Assembly (NCBI RefSeq): GCF_905220415.1
Contig: NC_059564.1
Coordinates: forward strand, 2,616,501 to 2,680,500
Source: Colias croceus
Taxonomy: Eukaryota > Arthropoda > Insecta > Lepidoptera > Pieridae
Direction: 5' to 3'
DNA: 64,000 nt
Below are positions 1-12,227 of the stretch, piece after piece; the stretch's first letter is position 1; each line of letters opens with the position of its first letter. The notes beneath the pieces are model-generated. The model made no database searches. It was not told where the DNA came from and was given only the letters and a program-made list of their open reading frames with translations. The position numbers and the translations under genes were made by a program.

Positions 1-175
1 TATTTTAGTGTAAATAGGCGTAGAGCATTCTTTCGTTGTTCTTAGTGCGTTCGAAAAGATTCTATGTAATATTCTAATACTGAACAACACTGAATACGAG
101 TGTTCGTTTACACTAAAAGATCACGAAAGAATGCTCTTGCTCTATCTCTATGTTCGTTTGATGTAAATGCACCGT
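1..175. repeat. Partial MITE-like element (GGTGCATTTA family)
   Basis: The stretch resembles 4013-4219 and part of 24655-24785: all share GCATTCTTTCGT, a block about a TGAACAACACTGAATACGAG-like sequence, and a tip reading ATGCACCGTTA. The left end is outside the window or lost. It lies just downstream of the stop of the ACE-like gene. Confidence 0.5.
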
Positions 176-187
176 TATATAACCTAT

Positions 188-3100
188 CTACCAGCCAATC
201 GGTATATTATATTTCTTTACAAATTTAGTTAGCATGTTATAAACAGGACGGTAATAATTAATTAATGATGAGGACGAAATAGTTTCGATATCCGCCGATT
301 CTTGTAGTACCTCCATCCAATGTTGAGAGCTTCCTCGTGACATTAGGTCCCTGTAAAGATAGTTATTAATTTATAGATAGCAAAATAATTTAATTCATAT
401 GACACTTTAGCTGTAGGCTGATTTTGTATATTTTCAAATTCTATAAAAGTTCTTATCCCAATCCAAACGCAGACAAATTATAAACGCAAAACCCATTAAA
501 ATTCGTTCACCCGTTCATTAGTATCTCATAGAGAACTGTTTTTTATCGTGCATAATGTTATGTTGTATTTCACTTGTAACTTCATTATAAATCTACACTA
601 ATATTATAAAGAGGAAAACTTTGTTTGTTTGTTTGTTTGTTTGTAATGAATAGGCTCAAAAACTACTGGACCGATTTTAAAACTTATTTCACCATTCGAA
701 GGCTACATTATCCACGAGTAACATAGGCTAGGTTTTATCCCGGAAATTCCACGGGAACGGGAACTATGCGGGTTTTTCTTTGAAAACGCGGGCGAAGCCG
801 CAGGCGGAAAGCTAGTTTTTAATAAATCTGAAATAGAAAACCGGCTAAGTGTGAGTCGGGCTTCCGCGCTAGTGTTCCATATATAAACCGTTTTTTATGT
901 TTTTTATACTTTTCACCATTTTTCCTATATCTGTACTATAAAACGTTTTTCTTACCAAGTTTCAAGATTGTGTTCAAGGGAAAAAGTTTTTGATTTCCTT
1001 GCGAATGTCGAAATTTGCGAAAATTGTACACTCACACATACTTACTTCAGAATCTTTCCCGCCACTTTCGAACCATAGATATCACAACGATGTAGAGCTA
1101 TAGAGCTGGGCATAGACTCATCTACGTTCTTCCGACCGAATACAGCCGCTTTACAGAGACGCTCGAATAGTTGGTGTTGAACGAAACTGCTTAAAAAGTA
1201 CCTGAAATACATTTAATTAATTGAAGTGAAACTTCTTTATCGGGGTTGTAAAAAATTTAGTGCACATTTTTTCGTTACGCATGACATTTTTCCGTTACGC
1301 GCCATCTTTTTCTTATCCCTACCACGCGTGATTCGACACGTATTTCTATAAAGTTGCTAATAGTAAATTATTTTTTGAAAAATAAGGTCATAAAGAAGTT
1401 TCACTTTTTACGTGTGTACACTAGTACACTAGATTTTTTATTCTTACAGAAAGTTAAAAAAATAAGATACTTTTATTTATTTACATAATATTATACGATA
1501 AAAAAAATTGAGAGGAAAGATAGGAAGTGTGTGAACGTTAATTTAAACTGTAGCTTGATTCTAAAATCGAAATTAAAATTCAAAACATTATATTAGTATA
1601 TAGAATAAGTAGAACAAAATATAAAAAAGAGCGTGTGTGCCGAGCACACGTGTCAGAAGTGAAACTTCTTTAGCAAGATTCAAAGATAGCTTCGCTTTGC
1701 TACAAAGCGTGCTACTTGTTACTATTCAATGACTTCTGACTAAAGTTAGTATTATTAATCTATACTACCTCTAATTTTATAAAGCTGAAGAGTTTGTTTG
1801 TTTGAACGCACTTATCTCAGGAACTACTGGTCCGATTTGAAAAATTATTTCGGTGTTAGTCCATATATCGAGGAAGGCTATAGGAGCTATTGGCTAAGGC
1901 TATTGGATATTTCCCGTTTTATTTTTTAAAAGTTATTATTGTCATTTTACTCATTAGGTAAAGGGCTTTTGATATCAGTATAAAGTTTTTTTGATATCTG
2001 AAATAGTTACGGAATAATCGCCTGTGCACACTTAACGATTAGACCCTGTATATCTTCACGCTAAGACCAACAGGAGCGGAGCGGGTAAAACCGCGGAGCG
2101 TAGCTAGTTCACTAAAAATGTCACATCTACCCACTTACCTAACATACGGCACATTATCAGCAACATGATACTTAGCACCAACATCAAAATAATTTTCTCC
2201 TCTAGTTCCCAAAGGTGCTATTCCTTGCAATTCTCTTACTAAATTCCAAAACTCTTTATTCATATATCTCATATCTAAACTACCTTCAAAAAGCCTCCAT
2301 CTATATTCATCTAGTACAAGGGAAAATGGTATTTGAGGTAGTTTGTTTAAAGCCTGTTTTAGAATAAGTATATCGTCTGCACTTATAACATTTGGTGCTA
2401 TCTGTCCTTTTTTATTAATACCTCCTTTTCTATCTTTGTTTTTAAAAATAACGTTCTCTTTTAAATTTCCTAAATTACTCTTTTTAGCATTAATGACTAG
2501 TTTGAACGTTTTCCCAATATCTATTACACTTATTGTGTTATCTAAATATTTGGTAGAGTCATTTTCTATATCTTTGATAGATATATTTTCATAATCACTG
2601 TCGTTTGAAAATAATTCTGTATCGTTTATGAGACCTAGACGATGTAAGTGTTGCGGTGTTATAGCTCCGAGCATTATTGTGTCGCCAATTGTTTCGTGGA
2701 GGGCTGTGTTAGCTTGCTGGAAGAAAGTTGTAGTATTTATGTTTTATTATATCTATACTAAAATAAAATTATAAAGGGTTTTTTTTTATTTATTTATCCA
2801 ACCTATTTGAAAAAAAAAACGATTACCATTAGAAATTCATCGAATAACATAAGAAGATCGAATAACATAACATCCCGGGTAGAGCAAACGACGCCGGGAT
2901 AAGCGACTAGTTTACCAACCTCGACAATATAGATATATACTTATAGATATTTTTTTTCTTGTCCTCTCCATGTAACAAAAAGAAAAACCAAAAAAAGGCA
3001 ATGATAACATATTTTTGCAAATGCCTTACAATTTACCTATACCGCAGAAAACATAATAATTATGCAGTGTTCAAACACAACTTACCCGAAACAATCCAGG

Positions 3101-6100
3101 TTGCTTTTCATAAGCCATATAGTATTGTATGTGACCCATTTCATGATGCAGTACATAGAAATCTTCAAATGACGTGTTAGAACAGTATAAGAGCCTGTAA
3201 AATACAATAAAGAATTAACTTTATTTAGGAAAAAATAAATGTATTAAAATTAGATTGTTGTTTTGTCAAAAAGTCATTATGTTGTTTTGTCAAAAAGTCA
3301 TTTACTCAGTTTTTGCTTTTAAATCTATAGTAATATAATAAAGCTGAAGAGTTTGTTTGTTTATTTGAACGCGCTAATCTCAGGAACTACTGGTCCGATT
3401 TGAAAAATTCTTTCGGTGTTAGATAGCCCATTTATCGAGGATATATTAATTCACGGTAAGACCCAACAGGAGATGAGCAATGCGGGTGAAACCGCGCAGC
3501 ACAGCTAGTATTAAAATAAAAAATAGAACATACCGATAATCGCCACTTTTAAACATATCAGCAGCAGTCCCATGACAGCGTATTGAATTATTTTTCTGTG
3601 TAAATATAGATTCGCGCCAAAATGTTTGCGTCATGGCGGGTAAACCAAGGGATGTGTAAAAATCTTCAGCACGTCTTACCTAAACGACGAATATTAATTA
3701 TTATAACTGCGTTAAAAACAACCGACTTCAAACTTGCACTTGCAACATTTACAAATACAGACAAAAATGCTCATAAAATAAAAACTACTGGGCCTATCCG
3801 AATAAAATTTTTATGGGACCAATTCGACACCATCCCGCATCGAACAAAAAAAAATCACGTAAATCGGTTCAGAATCCTCGGAGTAATCGGTGTACATACA
3901 TAAAAAAAAACATACCGGCCGAATTGATAATCCTCCTCCTTTTTTTGAAGTCGGTTAAAAATTGATTTTAGTATTTAACCATTATTTAACACATTATAAT
4001 ATTTATACAGTAACGGTGCATTTACATCAAACGAACGGAGCTAGAGCTAGAGCATTCTTTCGTAATCTGTAGTGTAAACGAAAACTCGTATTCAGTGTTG
4101 TTCAGTATTAGAACATTGCGTAGAACCTATTAAAGAATTCTTTACGCCTGTTTACACTAAAATAATTTGACATAGTGGGGTTATGTGGAGCATTCGCTCA
4201 TTTAATCTAAATGCACCGTGAGACGAATTTAATCGTGTGTTATTACTTAAACTTAAAATATTAATTTTCAAATTAAATCTGGCACACGTGTTCGTGATTT
4301 TTGGGTACAAAAATTGTTAAATATATTTTTCTTTTTAATAGAAATAACTTACCATATGATCAACGGTCCAATTTAACTTTTGAATCCGATCATCTAAATT
4401 AATATTTTGCGTCAGGATCATGTCTATCAAATGTTCCCAATTTTGGGACCAAAGATCACCTGAAATATATATTATTAACTTCATTATTATTACACAGTTC
4501 ATTTTGGTGTTGTATTTAAGTATTATCTATTTTTATTTTGTACGTCTGTCATGTGGGTTCATAGAAAGGCTAGACAAATGACGAAACTTACAGCAATTTA
4601 TTAGGACCATTTTATCAGATTTTTCAGGGATTTATACGACATTATCTTGGCAAGGCTGTTTTATATAACCAAAAATGATTTCAAAATACAAAATATGTAA
4701 TTTATTATGCTCAAAGTGATGAGCATCATCTAGTTATCTATCTCGATTCTAGATATACGACTGTATTGTTGTTTATTTGATTGTATTGTGTATATATTTT
4801 ATTATTTCCACTCTATCTAAAAATATGTTTTTATTTTGTTTTACAACATATTGCGCTTCTTTGCCTTTCTCCCCGTGGTTGCCTGGCAGAGATCACTGCA
4901 TAGTGATAAGGCCGCCCTTTGTGCCTTTGTAAACTTATTCTTGTAACCTTTATGTATATTTCGTTTCTTGCACAATAAAGTGTTAAATAAATAAATATAT
5001 AATTACTTCAGTAACCTAATTTAAAACATAAAATAACTTCATTTGGTTTACTGAATTTTATAAAATAGTTCTGTAGACATATAGGTAATTCAAAAACCTT
5101 TCTATAAATAGCGCTGGATAAAATTTCATGTTAAAATGCCTTTAACGCAGTCAAAGGTATGAGGTATCGGGATTGGTATTTGCATAAAGTCGATATTAAA
5201 AATATTCAGTCATTCTGTTCAAAAATATTTTTAAGTAGGTAACCAACGATATAATCCATACTAATATTATAAATGCGAAAGTAACTCTGTCTGTCTGTCT
5301 GTTACTCAATCACGCCTTAACTACTGATAACTGAACCAATTTGCATGAAATTTGGTATAGAGATATTTTGATACCCGAGAAAGGACATAGGCTACTTTTA
5401 ACCCCGGGATATAGGATAGGTTTTATCCCGGAAATCCCACGGGAACGGGGTTTTTTCTTTGACAGCGCGGGTGAAACCGCGGGTGGATAGCTAGTATAAA
5501 ATATATTATAGTTTTATGTGTAGGTACTATATTTATATCTAATATTCTAATATGAAGTTTAAGAATTTATGTGTGAGTTTATATTATGTTATGAGTTTCT
5601 TTAGATTATTTATAACATTTTTCAATGTATTTCAGCCAACTAAGCCAGCTATTTCACATATTTATTCATTTCTAGTTAACAAAAGATATTTCATTCTATT
5701 ACAGCCTTTTCAACATAACTATCAACCAACTAAAATTTTCCCTCACAGAAAATACCTTTCATCAAAACAATTCCAAACCACTTCATAAACAACAAATTAT
5801 TTATTAAACTAAAAAACCTCCCTTCATTTAATCAAAAGAAAATGTACCCAGTAAATGTGCGGGAATCGGCCCTTTCTCTGGCACAATTTCCCCGTAATGT
5901 TTCCTTAATTGAAACCTGACAACACCGTGCAATAATTTGTATAGCGGGAGAATGCTTTCATATAGCTGGTAACACAGTTTTCGTAGATCTGGGAGTTCGA
6001 TTTCATCCCGCCAAGCTGCGCCGATGTCTTTGTAACCTTAAAAAAAAATTTTAATTAAACTGCCGCTCAAAAATGTTTCTATACACAAAAATATTATACA

Positions 6101-7586
6101 CACGAAGGTGCATTTACAACCTCGTTATCTGATAAAATAAATTTATTTTTAATTAGGTACTAAAATATTTTTAGTTTCTCGGTTTAGAACGAGGTTTTCC
6201 TGTACCTTTCAGTGAAGATTGTTACTTTTACAAAATCATTAATTAATTATTATTATCTGTATTATGTTGATTCTAGGTATGTCTAATCTGAAGTAGGTAA
6301 CAATGTATTATATTTCCTCGGTTTGTTAGGGTTGAGTGGTAGAGATCGCTATCTAGCGATAAGGCCGCACTTTCCTGTTTCTGTTAAGTCTTGTCTTTGT
6401 TTTATGTATTTATTTTCAAAGTAATAAAGCATTTTCATTCATTCATTTAATGTAAATAATGCATCCTATTTATAATTTAGTAACATTATATACTTACCAT
6501 TTCGTTTTGCTGCTCTATTTTCAATTTTCATCATTTGCAAATATGGCGTCTTCATTTGCACCATTTTTTCCCGCCATTCCAACCAAACCCAACGCAATAC
6601 TGTTTCATTTTTCGAATATTTCATCATACTATCAAATTCTTTTTCCCCTTTGAGACACATTTGATTCCCTTCCCATTCTGTATTTAAATTTTTGAAGCGT
6701 TCCGAATTTGGATTGACCGTTGACAGATAATTCAAAATGGCTTCCTCGAATTGCGCCAAACTACTATTGCTATGTACGTTGGGTATGCATACTTGTGCAT
6801 CGTTATAGATAGCTTGAATTTCTTCATATAAATTGCTTGTTTTTCTGAAAGATATATAAATATAGAAGCTGACTTTCAAAAACGTTAGGCAAAATTCATC
6901 ACATGCTTTAACGATGATATAAGTAGATTTGTAGGTTGTTTTATATTAATCTAGATATACATTATAATTATGTTAATCAAGCATTTGTATGCATTAGAAA
7001 CTACACTATATAAAATAAGACTACGTTAATAAAAGGTAAAAATTATATACCTTCTTTGCTCTATTATTCTGACAAGAAAATGATTTGCTTCGTTCGAATG
7101 ACACCGAAAAAGCCACATTATAAGATTATAAGATTATTTTTTAAATAAATTTCAACGTATTGCATACATGCAAATGAAAACTAATAACTCGTAACAATTT
7201 AACAGATTTTGTAGTTTATAATTTTTTAAATTTCATTATTTTTAAAGGATAACTTACCTTGTTTCTTTATACGAATATTTCAAACCTCTACACAACAAAT
7301 AGGTTTGCCGCTTTTGCGTAGAATTCAGCTGATTCGCGAAATATAATGTTGCCAGTCTATTACAGTTGTTCAGTTGCCAAATGATTCGACTTTTCTGAAA
7401 TTTCCCCGCTCTACCTGGCAACTCCGGACTGCTAGGATTGATCAGAGATTGCCAGCCTATGTTGGCGCCAATTGCATTTAATTTTACTGTTTCTCTATTT
7501 ATTTTTTCGAATAAATTATTGACGTCATCGCAAGAACCGGTGTGTGTAAGTGTGAAAATAATAATAAAAAATATTTTGTACATCAT
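188..7586 (-). CDS. Ance: Angiotensin-converting-enzyme-like peptidyl dipeptidase (M2 family), 9 coding exons
   Basis: Secreted single-domain zinc dipeptidyl carboxypeptidase of the ACE/Ance family. Coding exons on the minus strand: 7258-7586, 6498-6844, 5848-6036, 4353-4459, 3534-3679, 3086-3194, 2139-2716, 1046-1201, 188-350. All junctions are GT/AG and in phase, giving 707 aa. A hydrophobic signal peptide follows the start (MMYKIFFIIIFTL). The zinc motif HEMGH is at residues 390-394 and the third ligand Glu417 lies in HETIGD. His360 in CHGTAAD matches the ACE substrate-pocket His. K591, H593, Y600, R602 and Y603 in GAKYH..VPYVRY match the ACE C-terminal active-site and chloride-site residues, so activity is likely retained. 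The protein ends in IPIGW without a membrane anchor, as in insect Ance. It is longer than the usual 610-630 aa because about 75-80 extra polar residues (about 441-520) sit in exon 7. Overall identity is firm; the physiological substrate cannot be read from sequence. Confidence 0.93.
592..816 (+). mobile_element. Helitron-like nonautonomous element
   Basis: It starts CTACACTAATATTATAAAGAGG, carries a (GTTT)n microsatellite, and ends in a GC-rich hairpin followed by GGAAAGCTAGT. Close copies lie at 50435-50646 and 56110-56316, with inverted copies at 58591-58780 and 58959-59149. The 3' hairpin and CTAG end fit lepidopteran Helitron-like elements; the class is inferred. It lies in the last intron of the ACE-like gene. 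Confidence 0.65.
1221..1676. mobile_element. MITE-like element with AAGTGAAACTTCTTTA ends
   Basis: The stretch is bounded by copies of GAAGTGAAACTTCTTTA, has a third inverted copy near 1394-1412, and contains GTTACGCGCCATCTT in its core. The same components are seen at 7810-8006, 18660-18825 and 34868-35283. The outer part (AAAAAAGAGCGTGTGTGCC) is shared with 34868 and 18820. I cannot assign a transposase family. Confidence 0.5.
1759..2109 (+). mobile_element. Helitron-like element (GAAGAGTTTG family)
   Basis: It begins TCTATACTA, runs through AAAGCTGAAGAGTTTGTTTG and ends GCGGAGCGTAGCTAGT. The middle is longer than in sister copies (about 190 bp at 3324, 23051, 29784 and 55107), so it holds an insertion of roughly 150 bp. 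Confidence 0.65.
3324..3509 (+). mobile_element. Helitron-like element (GAAGAGTTTG family)
   Basis: A full-length copy: TCTATAGTAATATAATAAAG at the start and a CACAGCTAGT end. It sits in the ACE-like gene intron between coding exons 5 and 6. Confidence 0.65.
3711..3960. mobile_element. Short element with AACCGACTTCAAA inverted ends
   Basis: It starts AAAAACAACCGACTTCAAA and ends TTTGAAGTCGGTTAAAA, an inverted repeat of about 13 bp, with ACATACCGGCCGAATTGA near the right end. A fragment of the same right end lies at 51013-51062 and a left-end-like fragment near 29483. Short DNA-transposon derivative of unknown class. Confidence 0.55.
4013..4219. mobile_element. MITE with ACGGTGCATTTA inverted ends
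   Basis: The tips ACGGTGCATTTA and TAAATGCACCGT are inverted repeats about 207 bp apart. The interior matches 1-175 and 24655-24785. It lies in an intron of the ACE-like gene. Confidence 0.6.
4857..4996 (+). repeat. Retroposon 3' tail (SINE/LINE-like)
   Basis: It contains GTTGCCTGGCAGAGATC, GTGATAAGGCCGCC and a terminal AATAAAGTG...AAATAAATAAATA tail. A related tail is at 6325-6440 (GATAAGGCCGCACTTT, ATAAAGC, (ATTC)n). This layout is usual for the 3' ends of short lepidopteran retroposons; the class is inferred. Confidence 0.45.
5261..5495 (+). mobile_element. Helitron-like element (AAATGCGAAAGT family)
   Basis: CTAATATTATAAATGCGAAAGT, then (CTGT)n, ending in a GCGGGT hairpin and AGCTAGT. 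The same family occurs at 12011, 12228, 16084, 40740 and 51528, and inverted at 17151 and 29162. Confidence 0.65.
6325..6440 (+). repeat. Retroposon 3' tail fragment
   Basis: Shares GAGATCGCTAT...GCGATAAGGCCGC and a simple A/T-rich tail with 4857-4996. It ends in (ATTC)n just before coding exon 2 of the ACE-like gene. Confidence 0.4.
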
Positions 7587-7809
7587 TTCCTCATGTCCTG
7601 ATCACAATTTAAATGGTTCTGTAACAATAAATAGGTTTTGTACAGGACTGTTCAAAAAATAAATTACGGCGACTATAAAAAAGTTTATCATCATAGGCTT
7701 ATAAAAATGCCTGAGTTATTTTTGTTTTTACTGCAATCCTTCGATCTTCATAATACTAAATTGATAGTTAATACGATTATTATGTATTCTTTGATAGAAT
7801 ATAATTTAT

Positions 7810-8006
7810 TGAAGTGAAACTTCTTTATCGGGGTTGGAAAAAAATTTAGTGTAACACTTTTGCGTTACGCGCCATCTTGTTCTTATCCGTACCACGCGTG
7901 ATTCGACGAATTTCTGTAAAGTTGCATATAGTAAATTATTTTTTTGTAAAATAAGGACATAAAGAAGTTTCACTTCTTACGTGTGTACACTAGTACACGC
8001 ACACAT
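7810..8006. mobile_element. MITE-like element with AAGTGAAACTTCTTTA ends
   Basis: Both tips carry GAAGTGAAACTTCTT or its complement, and the core has GTTACGCGCCATCTTGTTC and CCACGCGTGATTCGACG as at 1221 and (inverted) 34868. It lies in the presumed first intron of the ACE-like gene. Confidence 0.5.
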
Positions 8007-8117
8007 TTTTTATATTTATTTATTTAAATACTTTATTTTAATGCCAACAAAAAAAATTATAATCTATAACTAAGTAGGTATTCAAAAGAGCCTCAAAAGT
8101 CTAGAAATATGAACAAA

Positions 8118-8335
8118 CTAGCTTTCCGCCCGCGGCTTCGCCCACGTTTTCAAAGAAAAACTCGCATAGTTCCGGTTCCCGTGGGATTTCCGGGATAAAA
8201 CCTATCCTATGTGTTAATCCAAGTTACCCTCTTTATGTGGGCTTAATTTCATTATAATCGGTTCTGTAGTATTTGCGTGAAAGAGTAACAAACACACACA
8301 CATCCTCACAAATTTCCCGTTTAAAATATTAAGTA
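8118..8335 (-). mobile_element. Helitron-like element, minus orientation
   Basis: Starts ACTAGCTTTCCGCCCGC (the 3' hairpin end read backwards) and runs to AATATTAAGTAG. It belongs to the GTGAGGATG/TTACTC sub-family seen at 16084 and 51528. Confidence 0.6.
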
Positions 8336-8390
8336 GGATGTTTGTGATATTTGAGTACCTGCTAATAATTGCCATGCTTTAGAAAAAAAA

Positions 8391-8556
8391 ACGACGTGTG
8401 GCACTCGGGGACTGCCGCGGTAAAGCTATTGCATGCTATGCCTTCAAGCCACACCTCCGCCCGTCCGAGTGGGGAGCGTGAGGTTTTTTCGTTACGGAAT
8501 TTTCTCGATTCGGTCCCCGCGCTCAAGGCCCGCGATAGAAGCTATGCAATAGCTTA
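8391..8556 (-). repeat. Unclassified GC-rich element of about 165 bp (copy 1 of 3)
   Basis: It matches 38010-38169 and 46391-46557 (opposite orientation) almost base for base. The element is GC-rich in an AT-rich genome and has an internal inverted repeat, AAGCTATTGCAT near one end and ATGCAATAGCTT about 120 bp away, so an RNA copy could fold. No tRNA box B is seen. Probably a SINE or a dispersed structured-RNA pseudogene. Confidence 0.55.
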
Positions 8557-8814
8557 ATAATAATAAAAAAACCTAAAAGCGTGTTAAATACACTATCTAC
8601 CACTTGACCATTATCAGTTCCGTGATTTACCACTCACGTTATCACGACCTGACATTACACTTAATTGTGATTAGCTTTCGATTATGCTTTACTGAACTTA
8701 CTAATTATTTTAGGCGACATCAAAGGATATTATATCGAACTTTATACTTACGTGGTTTCCTGTCATATCATTGCTTTGTGAAAATACCTACTTAATTATT
8801 TTTATATACTAGGT

Positions 8815-9002
8815 AATACATATTATAGAGCTGAAGAGTTTGTTAGTTTGAATGCGCTAATCTCAGAAACTACTGGTCCGATTTGAAAAGTTCTTTCGGT
8901 GTTAGATAGCCCAATCATCGAGGAAGGCTATAGGCTAAATATCATCACGCTAAGACCAACAGGAACGGAGCCACGCGGGTGAAACCGCGGAGCGCAGCTA
9001 GT
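8815..9002 (+). mobile_element. Helitron-like element (GAAGAGTTTG family)
   Basis: TATTATAGAGCTGAAGAGTTTG at the start and GCGGAGCGCAGCTAGT at the end; a full-length copy. Confidence 0.6.
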
Positions 9003-9166
9003 TATGGATCCTAGTCCTAGTGAACTACGTATCGTTACTTTTTTATGTTTTTCACCGTTTGAAACTCTGTTTCTCTGGACTGTGACAAACATTACAAAAC
9101 CAAAATCAGCTAAATCGGCTCAGACTTTCCCGATATTTTTTTTGCAGCTCTAACGAACAGCAATTG

Positions 9167-9364
9167 ATTTTATTATAGAGAATCACTACATAGTATAAAA
9201 CAAAGTCGCTTTCTATGCCCCTATGTATGCTTAAATCTTTAAAACTACGCAACGGAATTTGATGCGGTTTTTTTTATAAATAGAAGACATTCAAGAAGTA
9301 GGTTTTAATATATAATTTATTGGGTTTTAGACAAAGCGGACGAAGCCGCGGGCGTAAAGCTAGT
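9167..9364 (+). mobile_element. Helitron-like element (ACAAAGTCGCTTTC family)
   Basis: TTTTATTATAGAG, ACAAAGTCGCTTTC, and a 3' end GAAGCCGCGGGCGTAAAGCTAGT. Inverted relatives lie at 11256-11460 and 13850-14035, with fragments at 50313-50430 and 57820-57875. Confidence 0.6.
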
Positions 9365-9965
9365 AATTTAAAAATAGCTTTCACAAGATGAATCGTTCGT
9401 TCCCTCATAATAATTTCAAGGCATAATAAGATTTCAATCAATATAATAATAAATTGATAGTTACCAAAAGGAAAAATGTAAAAAATCTAATAAATAAATG
9501 CCAATTTTATACGTACATAACCATATAAATGTGATATAAATAGATCGTGATTAATATTTATTTAGCAATATTAAGACTTGTCAAATGCCGTTATTTATTT
9601 ATCCTTGCTCATTAACGAATTGTAAATAAAAATCGATAGATTGCACGCACTATTTGAGTTTGTTTCAATAAATAATTTCCAAATGATGTCCTAATTTTGT
9701 ACATCTCTGTTAACGTTACACGAATTAATTCGAAAAAAACAACCTATTCAAATTTCAAAAATGGAATTTATAATTTAAAAAAAACAATGTTTCAAAAAAT
9801 TTTATTTTAAATAAGCAATAAAATGTTCAAAATCAATTGATATAAAATATTAAAAATTATTCCACACTTTTGTGGATTCTATCAATAAAATTAATTTTCC
9901 ATATCATAAATTAATTTTAATTTAAAATTAAATAAACCAATAGGATGATATAAAAAAAAACTTAC

Positions 9966-10080
9966 CGCGCCGTGGTTAGCACAGGGACAGCAGATAGAAA
10001 CTGACAAGAGTACAAAATAACTGCGCCCTTATGCTTGCACACAGTGTAGGCGATAATATATTATAGCAGGCGTGTTTTGG
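9966..10080 (-). other. Ance: Possible noncoding 5' exon of the ACE-like gene
   Basis: On the minus strand a GC-richer stretch ends in CACGGCGCG|GTAAGTTT, a strong splice donor. The ATG-containing exon at 7258-7618 begins after TTTATTGTTACAG, an acceptor 32 nt upstream of the ATG, so an upstream untranslated exon is needed. This is the best candidate; its 5' limit is not defined. The leader also holds an ATG AGG AAA TGA mini-ORF just before the start. Confidence 0.4.
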
Positions 10081-11255
10081 TCTTATGGGAGTCAAATGTC
10101 AGGGTCGTTAAGTAAATGGGTTTGTGGGTGAAAGGATTTATAAAATTGCTTATAAATTCCGGTCAAAACTCATGCCAATGATATATATTTTTTTATTTGC
10201 TTTCACAACTTTTACAGAACATAGCCATCATTGAGGTTACTTTATTAATCTCTATTAACAATAATTTAAGAGGCTTTCCTAATTCAAACAGGCTGCTGAA
10301 AATTAGTTTTTAATATCTTAGGAAGGCTCCTGGCAAATAAATGATTTATTTATTTATATTATATTTATTACTCAGTTTATAGAAGAATCTATAAAATAAT
10401 AAGTTAACTACTTATTCTTCTTTTTCGTAATAAGAGTTACTGCACTCCAAAGAGGAAAATGACTTTATGAAAATGTGTGACTTATTTCAGCATACACTAA
10501 TTAACTGTCATGGCATGAATTATATCCTTGTTCTATTTTGTAGGTATACATAGATATATCAGGAAGTAAGAAAGTTATCTGCACTCCATTATGTAGATTC
10601 TCAATGTACCTTTTCTTGTTAGGAATGCTTATTATTGGATTGTTGCTTATCATAAAAACGTCGATGTATGCTATTTGCTATTATATAGCTAACTTGGAAA
10701 TACATTACCTATTATCGTTTTATAATTGTTTTGTCTTCTATATAATTATGATTTCTTCATTTCGATGAAACCAAAGCTATAAATAATGGTTTACTTTTAT
10801 AACTTAAAAGTTATGTATAACTTAAAAGTAATATTAAGTATGTAGATGTAGCTACTTACTTTAATAAAACTACGAAAAAAATAATTATATCGCTTTGTAT
10901 AGCTTCCAATAGCATATCATGTAGTGAATAAACACCTAAACAGATAAGCCCGGCAAATCTTCCCTAGAACAATAGCAGTCCGTCTTAATTCAAACAAATC
11001 AACGCTTCGATTCATTTTCTTTTGTTTTCTATTCGTTTATTTTTATCGCGCCATTTTATTTAGATACAACAGAAATTAAATATTATCATAATGGGTACTT
11101 ATAATATAACAACTGAGATCTCTGGTAATATGTATAAACATTGCTAATAAAGTTTCGTACTGAGAAAAAATGAGAACTGTAGTTAAAGGCCAATTCAATT
11201 TTTTTTTCAATCCATAATTTCAAATACAAATTTATTCTAGTTTTAATAGTCAATA
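10081..11255. other. Intergenic AT-rich stretch, no gene seen
   Basis: AT-rich DNA with many stops in all frames. I see no exon with splice sites and no RNA gene here. It separates the head-to-head ACE-like and KTI12 genes and so probably holds part of the ACE-like promoter. Confidence 0.4.
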
Positions 11256-11460
11256 GCTTAGCGCCTGCGGCTTCGCCCGCTTTGCCTAAAACCTAATAAA
11301 TTATACACACTAAAACCTTCCTCTTGAATCACTCTATCTATTTAAAAAAACCGCATCAAAATCCGTTGCGTAGTTTTAAAGATTTAAGCATACAAAGGGG
11401 CATAGGGAAATAGGGACAGAGAAAGCGACTTTGTTTTATACTATGTAGTATTTAGTGATA
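11256..11460 (-). mobile_element. Helitron-like element, minus, decayed
   Basis: Reads TAGCTTAGCGCCTGCGGCTTCGCCC, then TTGCGTAGTTTTAAAGATTTAAGC and AAAGCGACTTTGTTTTATACTA; the reverse complement of the 9167-9364 family. Confidence 0.55.
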
Positions 11461-12010
11461 AGTACTTGGCGAATGTACAATAAATACTACAATTCTAGTT
11501 GCAGGTTTGCCGTTTGATCGTTACTTTTATTTTTTTAATCAACTGTGTCCATATAAAATTCAATGTAATGTTTTCAGCCCTTCTAGTTTTTTTCTTGTAT
11601 GCGTTTATTTTATGAACAGTTTATTTTACATTATCACTTTCTTTTTATTCACGTTTATCTTTATTAATTAAATATATGATTAAAAACCGTTCAAATGATA
11701 AAGCGAGAAAGTATGAATTCTGAAAGCATATATTTTTCTACAAAATACCTAATATGCAGAGTTGCAGTGCAAAATACATAAATCAAAAATCATAGACACA
11801 ATTACTACGAAAACACCCACACAGAGTGAAATATTTCTGAATTCTAGACTATTAGTCACTAAACCTAAATAAATAAATAAACCTACCTACACCTACAAGG
11901 ATGATTTTTCACTTTTGAAAACCTATATTTTGTAAGTACAATGAGACGAATAATCTAGTCTTACCACTGTAGTTTTTTAGATTAATCTGTTGATGATAGT
12001 GTTTATCCAT
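11461..12010. other. Intergenic AT-rich stretch, no gene seen
   Basis: No supported exon, RNA gene or repeat with visible ends. Confidence 0.35.
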
Positions 12011-12222
12011 ACTAATATATATTATTATCCATACTATAATATTATAAATGCGAAAGTAACTCTGTCTGTCTGTCTGTCTGTTACTCAATCACGCCTAAAC
12101 TACTGAACCAATTTGCATGAAATTTGGTATGGAGATATTTTGATACCCGATAAAGGACATAGGCTACCTACTTTTTATTGCGAAATATGTACCACGGGCG
12201 AAGCCGGGGCTGACCGCTAGTT
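12011..12222 (+). mobile_element. Helitron-like element, chimeric 3' end
   Basis: Begins with ACTATAATATTATAAATGCGAAAGT and (CTGT)n, but ends ACCACGGGCGAAGCCGGGGCTGACCGCTAGT, the 3' end of another sub-family (33016, 55968). A second copy starts five bases later. Confidence 0.6.
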
Positions 12223-12227
12223 ACCTA

